Assembly: GCA_013824385.1 (NCBI GenBank)
Contig: PNNU01000027.1
Coordinates: 1 to 15,696, forward strand
DNA: 15,696 nt
Reading direction: 5' to 3'
Origin: Anaerolinea sp.
GTDB lineage: Bacteria > Chloroflexota > Anaerolineae > Anaerolineales > Anaerolineaceae
Shown here in pieces: positions 1 through 6,465 of this stretch. The translations under genes and the position numbers were made by a program. The notes beneath the pieces are model-generated. The model was not told where the DNA came from and did not search any database. It saw only the letters and a program-made list of their open reading frames with translations. Every line of letters begins with the position of its first letter. Positions within the stretch are counted from its first letter, which is position 1.

Positions 1-1286
1 TCCAAACAAATAAAGCGCGTATCGGCATTCTTGGTTTAGGTTATGTGGGATTACCCCTGGCTGTGATCTTTGCTGAGGCTGGATTTGAGGTTGTTGGTGT
101 GGATCCCGTCCAGAGTAAAGTAGATACCATAAACAGGGGCGAGAGCTATATCATGGATGTACCTTCGGAGAAGGTGGCTGAGTTAGTAAAAGCCGGGAAA
201 CTCTCTGCCACAACTGAATTCAATGTCTGCGCAAGTTTGGATGCGATTTCCATCTGCGTCCCCACCCCATTGCGCAAGACTGGAGATCCTGATCTGTCGT
301 TCATTGTTGCAGCCACAGAAGGACTGGCTCCATACGTGCATGCTGGTATGGTAGTAGTACTTGAATCCTCGACCTATCCCGGAACAACGCGCGAGATGGT
401 GTTACCTCGGTTGGTCAGTCAGAGTGGCTTAACCGCTGGGGAGGACATCTTTATTGCCTTTTCGCCTGAGCGCGTAGACCCTGGCCGAACGGATTGGACT
501 ACCAAGAACACACCAAAAGTTATGGGCGGAATCACCGAAAACTGCTCAGAGGTTTGTACTGCCTTATATGCCCAGGCACTGGATACCATCGTAACTGTGT
601 CTTCCACAGAAGTAGCCGAGATGACCAAGCTATTGGAGAACACGTTCAGGATGATCAACATTGGTCTGGTGAATGAATTAGCCATCATTTGTGATCGATT
701 GAAATTGGATGTGTGGGAAGTGATCGATGCCGCTGCCAGTAAGCCCTTTGGATTCATGAAATTTACACCGGGTCCAGGATTGGGCGGTCATTGCATTCCT
801 ATCGACCCGCTCTATCTTTCATGGAAATTAAAATCCTTAAACTATAATGCACGATTTATTGAGTTAGCCTCTGAGATCAATACTAACATGCCCAGATTTG
901 CGGTGCAGAAAGTGCAAGATGCGCTGAATGACGTTGGGAAGTCAGTGAAGAAGAGTAAGATCCTGGTGTTGGGGGTGGCATATAAACCGGATATTGATGA
1001 TCTGCGCGAGTCTCCTGCCCTGGATGTTATCCATCTATTAAAGCAAAAGGGTGGTGACGTGCGATACCATGATCCTTATGTGTCAGAATTTGAGCACGAT
1101 GGCTGGAAGATGAGCTCAGTGAAAGATCTGATGAGTGAAGTGAAATCAGCGGACGTGGTGGTGATCGTCACCAACCACAAAGTGTACGACTACCCCGGAA
1201 TCCTGGAAGCCGCAAAATTGATCGTGGATACCCGCAACGCCTTGGGTAAGCTCGGGAAAAATAATCCAAAAGTAGTGAGATTGTAG
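1..1286 (+). CDS. wbpA: UDP-N-acetyl-hexosamine 6-dehydrogenase, WbpA type (5'-truncated by window edge)
   Basis: Two-step NAD-dependent oxidation of a UDP-N-acetylhexosamine (probably UDP-GlcNAc) at C6 to the uronic acid, feeding polysaccharide synthesis in the cytoplasm. The frame is open from base 3, and the dinucleotide-binding motif GLGYVGLPLA is read across the GTG at 45, so the true start lies outside the window and 45 is not the start. Further family signatures are AFSPERVDPG, the central STEVAEMTKLLENTF helix and the catalytic-cysteine segment GLGGHCIPIDPLYLSWK (Cys codon 792-794). The C-terminal UDP-binding domain begins near VLGVAYKPDIDDLRESPA. The FTPGPGLGGHCIPIDP form favours the WbpA/TviB branch over UDP-glucose dehydrogenase. 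It ends at TAG 1284-1286. The next gene is a recombinase on the other strand, so the dehydrogenase probably closes an upstream transcription unit. The substrate is inferred from family resemblance only. Confidence 0.88.
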   Translation, partial: QTNKARIGILGLGYVGLPLAVIFAEAGFEVVGVDPVQSKVDTINRGESYIMDVPSEKVAELVKAGKLSATTEFNVCASLDAISICVPTPLRKTGDPDLSFIVAATEGLAPYVHAGMVVVLESSTYPGTTREMVLPRLVSQSGLTAGEDIFIAFSPERVDPGRTDWTTKNTPKVMGGITENCSEVCTALYAQALDTIVTVSSTEVAEMTKLLENTFRMINIGLVNELAIICDRLKLDVWEVIDAAASKPFGFMKFTPGPGLGGHCIPIDPLYLSWKLKSLNYNARFIELASEINTNMPRFAVQKVQDALNDVGKSVKKSKILVLGVAYKPDIDDLRESPALDVIHLLKQKGGDVRYHDPYVSEFEHDGWKMSSVKDLMSEVKSADVVVIVTNHKVYDYPGILEAAKLIVDTRNALGKLGKNNPKVVRL

Positions 1287-1353
1287 ATATACACAGATAA
1301 TGTCCCTTAACACTAGTTATCTTAAAAATCTCTTGTGTATATACCACCTTTTT
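1287..1353 (+). terminator. Candidate terminator hairpin after the dehydrogenase
   Basis: A 9-bp perfect inverted repeat (ATATACACA at 1287-1295 with TGTGTATAT at 1334-1342) encloses a second 6-bp stem (AGATAA 1295-1300 with TTATCT 1317-1322; base 1295 is shared). Five T's follow at 1349-1353. The stems are AT-rich, and the T-run sits 6 nt after the outer stem, so termination is plausible but not strong. The left copy of the inverted repeat flanking the recombinase lies partly in the loop. Confidence 0.35.
1298..1313. repeat. Left inverted repeat flanking the recombinase gene
   Basis: TAATG followed directly by TCCCTTAACAC. The 11-mer TCCCTTAACAC (1303-1313) recurs in exact inverse orientation at 2746-2756. 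The adjoining TAATG recurs inversely at 2760-2764, after a 3-nt gap that is absent here. The two copies bracket the recombinase and its leader, about 1.46 kb. This may be a recombination site or an element end; no target duplication is obvious. Confidence 0.4.
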
Positions 1354-1387
1354 GAGTCTTCCAATTTATCAATTTTCTCTGCTTTAG

Positions 1388-1507
1388 ATGCGCGAGAATG
1401 CGCGTAAAATTCAGGGGTAACGCTTTGCAACCTTAAAGAAAGTTGTGTTTTTCGCTTATGATTTTCAACTTTACATTGAACCACAATGACTTTTAGGTTG
1501 AGTCAAC
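1388..1507. repeat. Cluster of short direct and inverted repeats beside the recombinase 3' end
   Basis: ATGCGCG occurs twice, ten bases apart (1388-1394 and 1398-1404), in an otherwise AT-rich stretch. CAACCTTAAAG (1428-1438) and CTTTTAGGTTG (1490-1500) form a near-perfect inverted pair (10 of 11). GTTG-agt-CAAC (1497-1507) is a small palindrome. Such clustered sites are what a tyrosine recombinase attachment region could look like, but no crossover core can be assigned from one copy. Confidence 0.25.
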
Positions 1508-1554
1508 ATCATAATTTATCATATTTCATCGATTTTCATTTTTGATTACATAGA

Positions 1555-2487
1555 TTATTGAATTGTTATATTTAGAAAATCTCCCGGACCTTTTTTGAAA
1601 TCCAGTTCTGTCCCGAGATAGACCTGCGTGGTAGCCAGGGACTCATGCCCCAGGTTGAGTTGGATCTGATCGATTTTGGCTCCATTCTTAAAAGCCAATT
1701 TGGCATAGGTACGCCGCAGGTCATGAGGGGAAATCGACAAGCCGCACTGCCGGGCATAGATCTTAACCACGGCTCGCACTGATTCAGCACTAATACTGTC
1801 CCTGCAAATGTGTCCCCCTTTTGTCATGGCTTGAAAGAGGTGTCCTGATCGGATTTTAGTAGCGTAGAGATAAACATCAATCGATTGCTTTACCCAGGTC
1901 GGGATTGTAACTGTGCGAATTCTATTGCGTTTTCCCACCAGATCAGCGATCACCCAGCGACCTTCTCTCATCTGCAATTGAGGGAGTGTTAATTTGACTA
2001 ATTCATGTCGGCGAAGACCACAACCAATCAAAACAGCCAACATTGCTCTATTGCGTAAACCATACAAGGTGGAGATATCCGGGGTGTTGATCAACTGCTG
2101 GGCTTGTTCAAGGGAGAGCCAGTTACCTGTACGGTGCCCCCGCTGGGGAATGTTTTTAACAGAAGTAAAAGCAGCAGCAACAGTCTCTGGCCAGATCTTA
2201 AGCTCCTCTGCCTCCCGGCTGAGTTTGCGGATCGCAGCCAGACGCAGGTTGATGCTCCCCTCACCGATACCATCATCTTGCATTGATGCGATATAAGTTT
2301 GCAGGAAGAGTTTGTCGAGGTTTGACCCCTTTTGTACTCCCAGGTAATCTACAAAATGGCGAATCGCCATGTTGTATACCCGTTTGGAGCGTGGACTTGG
2401 TAGACTGTTTATCACGACTCTCACCAAAACATCTAAAGATTGGTTGTTTGAAGAATGACCGGAATTTCTAATATTAGTATCGTGCAT
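1555..2487 (-). CDS. Tyrosine-type site-specific recombinase/integrase
   Basis: Breaks and rejoins DNA at specific sites through a 3'-phosphotyrosine intermediate; it acts on integrating, excising or inverting DNA. The 310-aa protein has an N-terminal SAM-like DNA-binding region (about residues 17-115: SKRVYNMAIRHFVDYLG, then NLRLAAIRKLSREAE) and a C-terminal catalytic domain (about 122-295). All expected catalytic residues are visible: Arg159 in CGLRRHEL, Lys186 in VGKRNRIR, His255 and Arg258 in SPHDLRRTYAKL, His281 in LGHESLATTQVYLG, and nucleophile Tyr290. It appears intact. The ATG at 2487-2485 follows a strong AGGAGG (2498-2493) with 5-nt spacing, preceded by a structured leader. It is transcribed against the glycan genes on both sides and has no excisionase or phage genes nearby, so it may be a solitary element or a local DNA-inversion enzyme. 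Family assignment is firm; role is unknown. Confidence 0.93.
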   Translation of the reverse strand: MHDTNIRNSGHSSNNQSLDVLVRVVINSLPSPRSKRVYNMAIRHFVDYLGVQKGSNLDKLFLQTYIASMQDDGIGEGSINLRLAAIRKLSREAEELKIWPETVAAAFTSVKNIPQRGHRTGNWLSLEQAQQLINTPDISTLYGLRNRAMLAVLIGCGLRRHELVKLTLPQLQMREGRWVIADLVGKRNRIRTVTIPTWVKQSIDVYLYATKIRSGHLFQAMTKGGHICRDSISAESVRAVVKIYARQCGLSISPHDLRRTYAKLAFKNGAKIDQIQLNLGHESLATTQVYLGTELDFKKGPGDFLNITIQ

Positions 2488-2516
2488 TTGATCCTCCTCT
2501 TGAAATTCCCCGCATT

Positions 2517-2543
2517 AAAAAGTGCCCAGCGTATGCCGGGCAC
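2517..2543 (-). terminator. Intrinsic terminator-like hairpin in the recombinase leader
   Basis: On the minus strand GTGCCC pairs with GGGCAC, and inside it GC pairs with GC across one mismatch, closing a 4-base ATAC loop. TTTTT (2521-2517) follows at once. The GC-rich stem plus T-run is the standard intrinsic terminator form. It lies 29 bases upstream of the recombinase ATG, so unless it is prevented from forming it should cut recombinase expression. Confidence 0.65.
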
Positions 2544-2590
2544 ATGGTAGAATCACAGAAGCTGTTCCTGCCGGTTACTCGACGGGGATG

Positions 2591-2636
2591 GTTAGGCCTT
2601 ACATTGTGTTGACGCACATTGTAGGGCCGTTTTAAC
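2591..2636 (-). promoter_or_regulatory. Long 16-bp interrupted hairpin in the recombinase leader
   Basis: Read on the plus strand: GTTA, GGCC, t, TACA, t, TGTG, loop ttgacg, CACA, t, TGTA, g, GGCC, gttt, TAAC. Four blocks of four base pairs are separated by single mismatches and one 4-nt bulge. The symmetry works equally on DNA or RNA, so it may be an RNA stem of the leader or a recombinase-binding palindrome. Confidence 0.55.
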
Positions 2637-2655
2637 TACTAGTTCTTCTGTTCTA

Positions 2656-2661
2656 ATTATA
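2656..2661 (-). promoter_or_regulatory. Extended -10 promoter for the recombinase
   Basis: The minus strand reads TGA-TATAAT here, a perfect -10 hexamer with the TGn extension. No good -35 hexamer is seen about 17 bases upstream, which an extended -10 can tolerate. Transcription would start near 2649. Confidence 0.45.
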
Positions 2662-3112
2662 TCATATTTTTCCTTATTAGCATAACCACCGTATATATTG
2701 TCACTAGACCGTTTCAATATGAGAATTATTAGCCGTGTTTGAGGTGTGTTAAGGGATCCCATTAAATGATGGTGAACAGATTGGGGATTAAAACATGGCA
2801 GAAACCATGAATTTGTCCATTTGTCTGTGATAGAATTTAAATATTAAATCACTAGATTGAACAAACAAGTAATTCTATCTCACACTGGATATAGGGTATA
2901 AAATTTATTAAGGGTGGATGAGGAAATTATTGTTAAAATGACATTACTGCTTATTTTATTCCAGCGAATACAGGTATTCTGATCAGTTTGTATTCTATAC
3001 GATCATTTTTTGTTCTCGAACACAAGGTGTAGACACGTCAGTTTACCTGGTTTGTTGATACACTTGAAATACGCCTTCCTTGTGAAATAAGTAGGATTCC
3101 AAGGAGCAATGA
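2662..3112. other. Intergenic AT-rich stretch between recombinase and wzm operon
   Basis: No convincing gene, tRNA or known RNA was seen. It holds the right inverted repeat (2746-2764), a CACAAGG...CCTTGTG inverted pair between about 3020 and 3083, and, at 3101-3106, the AAGGAG ribosome site of the small ORF that starts the plus-strand block. The promoter of the export operon should lie here, but no hexamer pair is persuasive. Confidence 0.4.
2746..2764. repeat. Right inverted repeat flanking the recombinase gene
   Basis: GTGTTAAGGGA (2746-2756) is the exact reverse complement of 1303-1313. After a 3-nt insertion (2757-2759), CATTA (2760-2764) is the reverse complement of 1298-1302. Sixteen matching bases with one small gap suggest paired recombination or end sequences, although an 11-mer alone could arise by chance. 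Confidence 0.4.
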
Positions 3113-3193
3113 ATGGGGATTGATTTCGATGGGTTCGATGTCGAAAGGGCGGAGCGCGGAAATTACCTGACAATAGCCAATAAACCTAAATGA
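3113..3193 (+). CDS. 26-aa small ORF translationally coupled to wzm
   Basis: ATG at 3113 lies 6 nt after a strong AAGGAG (3101-3106). The 26-codon frame ends in TGA at 3191-3193, overlapping the wzm ATG in the 4-base form ATGA. wzm itself has no good ribosome site, so translation of this ORF would deliver ribosomes to it. The peptide begins MGIDFDGFDVERAERGNYLT and ends in NKPK; it is charged, has no membrane segment, and matches nothing I recognise. It may be a leader peptide whose role is coupling, or a real small protein. A TGA sits directly in front of the ATG, so it is not the tail of a longer upstream frame. Confidence 0.45.
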   Translation: MGIDFDGFDVERAERGNYLTIANKPK

Positions 3194-4062
3194 TAAAAAA
3201 CAAAATACTCAACCTGAAAACTGATGACGCCTGGGACCTGATCATCCAGCCGCAGCGCAGACTGTTGGATTTGCGCTTGGGTGAGCTGTGGAAGTACCGT
3301 GACCTCGTGATGCTTTTTGTGCGGCGCGATTTTGTGGCAGCCTACAAGCAGACCATCCTCGGACCGCTGTGGTACCTTATTCAACCTTTGCTCACTACTA
3401 TTACATTTACCTTTATCTTCGGACAAATCGCTGAACTCCCAACTGACGGTTTGCCTCAATTCTTATTCTATATGTCTGGGACTGTGATCTGGTCCTACTT
3501 TGAGTCATGCCTCGTGAAAACATCAAACACTTTTGTGCAAAATAACGCACTTTTTGGTAAGGTTTATTTCCCACGCATGGCGGTGCCGGTCTCGATCCTG
3601 CTCTCAAATTTGATTACATTTGGAATCCAATTCGTACTTTTTTTATTGTTTGTAGGCTACTTCGCGTTAAGAGGCGCATCGATCCAACCAAATATATGGA
3701 TGCTCTCATTTCCTCTTTTACTACTTATAATGGCAGGGTTAGGATTGGGACTTGGAATATTAATTTCAGCACTAACCACAAAATACCGCGACCTCCGCTT
3801 TTTGGTGCAGTTTGGTGTCACCCTCTTGATGTATGCAACTCCAGTCATTTGGCCTGCTTCATCTATCCCGGAACGTTTCCAAATGTTGATCAGAGCCAAC
3901 CCAATGACTTCCATTGTCGAAACCTTCCGGTATGCCTTCCTGGGAGCGGGGTCCGTTCACCCGCTAGATTTAATCTATAGTTTTGGATTCATGCTCGTGG
4001 TAGTTGTTTTGGGTAGCGTTATGTTTAACCGTGTTGAACAGACTTTTATGGATACCGTTTAA
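3190..4062 (+). CDS. wzm: ABC-2 type polysaccharide export permease (Wzm)
   Basis: Membrane subunit of the ABC transporter that moves lipid-linked O-antigen-type polysaccharide across the inner membrane. The 290-aa protein has the amphipathic N-terminal part typical of the family (about residues 19-50: WDLIIQPQRRLLDLRLGELW, then YRDLVMLFVRRDFVAAYKQT). ILGPLWYLIQPLLTT and about six hydrophobic segments follow (near 58-80, 95-120, 135-160, 165-190, 205-225, 255-275). The motif TKYRDLRFLVQFG and the tail FNRVEQTFMDTV are also characteristic of Wzm/TagG-type permeases. It overlaps the small ORF before it. In most loci the ATPase gene follows at once; here wzt lies about 9 kb downstream, with sugar genes inserted between. 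An in-frame TAA at 3187-3189 fixes 3190 as the earliest start. Confidence 0.92.
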   Translation: MIKNKILNLKTDDAWDLIIQPQRRLLDLRLGELWKYRDLVMLFVRRDFVAAYKQTILGPLWYLIQPLLTTITFTFIFGQIAELPTDGLPQFLFYMSGTVIWSYFESCLVKTSNTFVQNNALFGKVYFPRMAVPVSILLSNLITFGIQFVLFLLFVGYFALRGASIQPNIWMLSFPLLLLIMAGLGLGLGILISALTTKYRDLRFLVQFGVTLLMYATPVIWPASSIPERFQMLIRANPMTSIVETFRYAFLGAGSVHPLDLIYSFGFMLVVVVLGSVMFNRVEQTFMDTV

Positions 4063-4259
4063 CACATTTTATTACTTTTTATGGCTTACCTGCACGATTA
4101 AATCTGAACAATCTCATTCAACGTGATAATATGCTTCTATGAATTGATCGATACCAACTTCGAATATAACCCCAATCTTTTTCAACTCTGGAAGTTACTC
4201 CTTCGTCCCAAGATGGAAAATTATTAAAAAAATAAATATGAGATACGAAAGGGAAAGTG

Positions 4260-5516
4260 TTGAATAAATTAGTTGATAAATCCTATAGCATGGTACAAAA
4301 ATTGTGGTACGCCTTTGATCCTTATCGAAAAAAGATACGATTGGATCATTATATGGTTCGGGACATTGGGAAATATAATATCTCGAATCCAAAGGGTAGG
4401 TGCTTGGTTTCATATATTCCTCAGTTTGTCAGCTTCCTTAATCAACACCCGGACGTTGGTAAAAAGGGGTGGGACCCGGCGACTCTTCCTGCGAAAATGG
4501 AAAAATTATCCAAGGTTTATTCAAGACACCAAATGTGGTGGGAATCTGGAGAAATGGTTCGTCAGCTCATTGAAAAAGGGTATGTTGTTGACTGTATATT
4601 TAAAGCTAATGGGAATTTAATCAAGAATGTATCAGAGTATGATCTAATTATTGATGAAGGAAATAATCTTCCAAAATGGTCAATAACCAATCCAACGTCG
4701 AGAAAATTATTTTATTGTACAGGTAGCCATTGGCTCTTTCATGATAAGGAACAATTAATCCGGCATGATTGGTTATTTTCGAGACGAGGTGTTTGTGTAT
4801 CAGCAGATAGGCTAATAGAACCAAATATGTCCCCGGGTTATGCAAATTTGATCAGTATTTTTGGGAATCAAATGAATCGCTCTACATTCGGGTCATATTC
4901 TGAGAAAATACGAAAAATTTGGAAAAGCTCAGTGGATTTTCCTTCGAAACTTGATAGTAAGAATTGGAAGATTGCTCGTAATCGTTTTCTTTATTTTGGT
5001 GGACCTGGATGGGTTCACAAGGGACTTGATTTGGTAATCGAAGCTTTTCTTAAAGAACCTAACCTTCAACTTGTTATTTGTGAAGGTAACCAGGGTTTCT
5101 TATCTGTTTATGATAAAGAAATTGCAAACGCCAGAAATATTACCTACTTGGGACATCTTGACCCTTTGGGAGATCAATTCCGTGAGGTTATGGCTACCAC
5201 TTGCGCGGTAGTATACCCTTCTGCATCTGAAGGATGTGCAGGGTCTGTTGTTTTACCTCTTCAATATGGTTTAATTCCATTGGTGACTGAGATCACAGGC
5301 CTTGAAATTCATGATACGTGGGCACCCCTTATTGGTTCAACTGACCGTGAGCTTATTGAAAACATAAGGCAAAGATGTAATGAGATAGTTAATATGTCTG
5401 ATAAAGAATTGGACGACTTGAGGTATTATTTTTGGGATTATGCCCAAAAAAACCATTCGCGTACTGCTTATAGCAATTCGTTGTCGGTCGTCCTTGACGA
5501 GTTAATAGGTTTATAA
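4260..5516 (+). CDS. GT4-like glycosyltransferase
   Basis: Probably adds a sugar to the growing polysaccharide on the cytoplasmic side, using a nucleotide-sugar donor. The 418-aa protein has a diverged N-terminal half and a recognisable GT-B C-terminal half: FLYFGGPGWVHKGLDLVIEAF (phosphate-contacting GxxxxxKG loop) followed by VVYPSASEGCAGSVVLPLQYG. In retaining GT4 enzymes this last segment carries the EX7E pair; here Glu324 is present but position 332 is Leu. I place the start at TTG 4260, which sits 6 nt after AAAGGG (4248-4253); the GTG at 4257 is only 3 nt away from it. The gene is AT-rich (about 32% GC in its first full line), unlike wzm and the first half of wzt, which suggests separate acquisition. 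Donor and acceptor are unknown. Confidence 0.75.
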   Translation: MNKLVDKSYSMVQKLWYAFDPYRKKIRLDHYMVRDIGKYNISNPKGRCLVSYIPQFVSFLNQHPDVGKKGWDPATLPAKMEKLSKVYSRHQMWWESGEMVRQLIEKGYVVDCIFKANGNLIKNVSEYDLIIDEGNNLPKWSITNPTSRKLFYCTGSHWLFHDKEQLIRHDWLFSRRGVCVSADRLIEPNMSPGYANLISIFGNQMNRSTFGSYSEKIRKIWKSSVDFPSKLDSKNWKIARNRFLYFGGPGWVHKGLDLVIEAFLKEPNLQLVICEGNQGFLSVYDKEIANARNITYLGHLDPLGDQFREVMATTCAVVYPSASEGCAGSVVLPLQYGLIPLVTEITGLEIHDTWAPLIGSTDRELIENIRQRCNEIVNMSDKELDDLRYYFWDYAQKNHSRTAYSNSLSVVLDELIGL

Positions 5517-5547
5517 TCCTATTCTTTTAAAAGAAAGGGATTTATAA

Positions 5548-6417
5548 ATGGAAGATTATTGGTTTGTGGATGAAGATTGGAATATCTCTGAAGGTGAAGC
5601 GGCGAAAGAAATATTAGAAAAAAACTCAGATGCGAAATTTCTAACCGAGGATAATGGTATTATTCAGGTTTCTCGTGAACGATGGAAAATTGCACAACAA
5701 TTCGAAAAAATTGGGTGGATGGAAAAAAGGGTTGGCGCTCAAAGTGACCGCAACATTCAACACATGGGGGACTTTGATCAATATGCATGTTTAAAGGGTT
5801 TGTCTTTTGAACATGCAATTGAGCTTGGTTGCGGACCATTTACAAATCTTCGTCTAATTGGGCAAGTTTGTAGAGTGAAAACTTGCTCCTTACTAGACCC
5901 ATTGATCGAATCATACCTAAAGCTACCTAACCGAGCTTATGACACCCAAATGCTAAACTGTAGGATTATTGAAACCATAAACTCCTCAAATCGATTCTTA
6001 ATAAAAGGTATTCGGATGGTCGAACCTTACATCCCCCCAGTACTTAAAAAGAAAATTCCTATTAGTTCAATTTTCCCCACCTCAATAGAAGAAATGCCAA
6101 CGGACGGCAAATATGATCTAATTATTATTATCAATGTTATTGAACACTGTTATGACATTAATTTGGTTTTTGATAATATTTTGAAAATATCCTCACCAAA
6201 TACAATACTTGTCTTTCACGACAAATATTACGATTATCAACAAGTGAATCAATTAATACAAGGGCATTATTTCGAAGCAGGGCATCCATTACTTGTGGAT
6301 CGAAAAGTAATAGATAAGTTTTTATTAAATTTCAAACCATTATTCCAGAAGGTAGTAGTTGGGAAAGAAAAAACTCACATTCCATATGAAAAATTATTTT
6401 ATATAGGAAAATTATAA
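5548..6417 (+). CDS. Class I SAM-dependent methyltransferase
   Basis: The 289-aa protein carries SAM-binding motif I, AIELGCGPFTN (around residues 90-100), and a later acidic strand, KYDLIIIINVIEHCYD (about 188-203), of the type seen in sugar O-methyltransferases. The C-terminal 90 residues are typical substrate-binding sequence without clear motifs. It likely methylates a sugar hydroxyl, either within the repeat or as a chain-terminating cap; ABC-exported O-antigens are often capped by methylation and the cap is read by the Wzt C-terminal domain. Good ribosome site GAAAGGGA upstream of ATG 5548. The gene is among the most AT-rich of the window (about 18% GC in the line starting at 6121). Confidence 0.75.
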   Translation: MEDYWFVDEDWNISEGEAAKEILEKNSDAKFLTEDNGIIQVSRERWKIAQQFEKIGWMEKRVGAQSDRNIQHMGDFDQYACLKGLSFEHAIELGCGPFTNLRLIGQVCRVKTCSLLDPLIESYLKLPNRAYDTQMLNCRIIETINSSNRFLIKGIRMVEPYIPPVLKKKIPISSIFPTSIEEMPTDGKYDLIIIINVIEHCYDINLVFDNILKISSPNTILVFHDKYYDYQQVNQLIQGHYFEAGHPLLVDRKVIDKFLLNFKPLFQKVVVGKEKTHIPYEKLFYIGKL

Positions 6418-6465
6418 TTTTTTCACCAAGTTTCTTTCGGGAAAACTAAAGGTTGAAAGGCGATA

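Larger units (their letters stand above)
2488..2655 (-). promoter_or_regulatory. Structured 5' leader of the recombinase (candidate attenuator/riboregulator)
   Basis: Between a predicted -10 and the recombinase start lie about 160 transcribed bases with three distinct structures: a long hairpin (2636-2591), a terminator-like hairpin (2543-2517), and a 6-bp long-range pairing in which UCCCCG (2588-2583) can pair with CGGGGA (2512-2507) just before the ribosome site. A competing pairing also exists: CCGGCA (within the + strand TGCCGG at 2571-2576) can pair, with one bulge, with the UGCCCGG arm of the terminator. Promoter, structure, terminator, then gene is the arrangement of transcription attenuation. 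No known riboswitch class was recognised. Confidence 0.5.

Noticed and set aside
45..47. GTG as start codon of the dehydrogenase
   Set aside because: It falls within the conserved GLGYVGLP cofactor motif; the frame continues to the window edge, so the gene is truncated, not started here.
1994..2296. Plus-strand 100-codon frame opposite the recombinase
   Set aside because: Antisense to a recombinase whose catalytic residues are all intact; no supporting signal.
2591..2636. Integron attC-like site: GTTAGGC at one end and TTTAAC at the other, near a tyrosine recombinase
   Set aside because: An attC site runs RYYYAAC ... GTTRRRY; here the order is reversed on both strands and the second box departs from consensus. 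There are no cassettes, and the recombinase shows no integron-specific insertion that I can see.
4123..4227. 34-aa frame (GTG start) between wzm and the GT4-like gene
   Set aside because: No ribosome site, no recognisable motif and a low-GC background; it may be gene debris, but nothing supports it as a gene.
6416..6430. 15-bp direct repeat AATTTTTTCACCAAG, also at 14561-14575
   Set aside because: Mostly an A/T tract, one copy is inside a coding region, and no flanking similarity extends it; a match this long is plausible by chance in AT-rich DNA.
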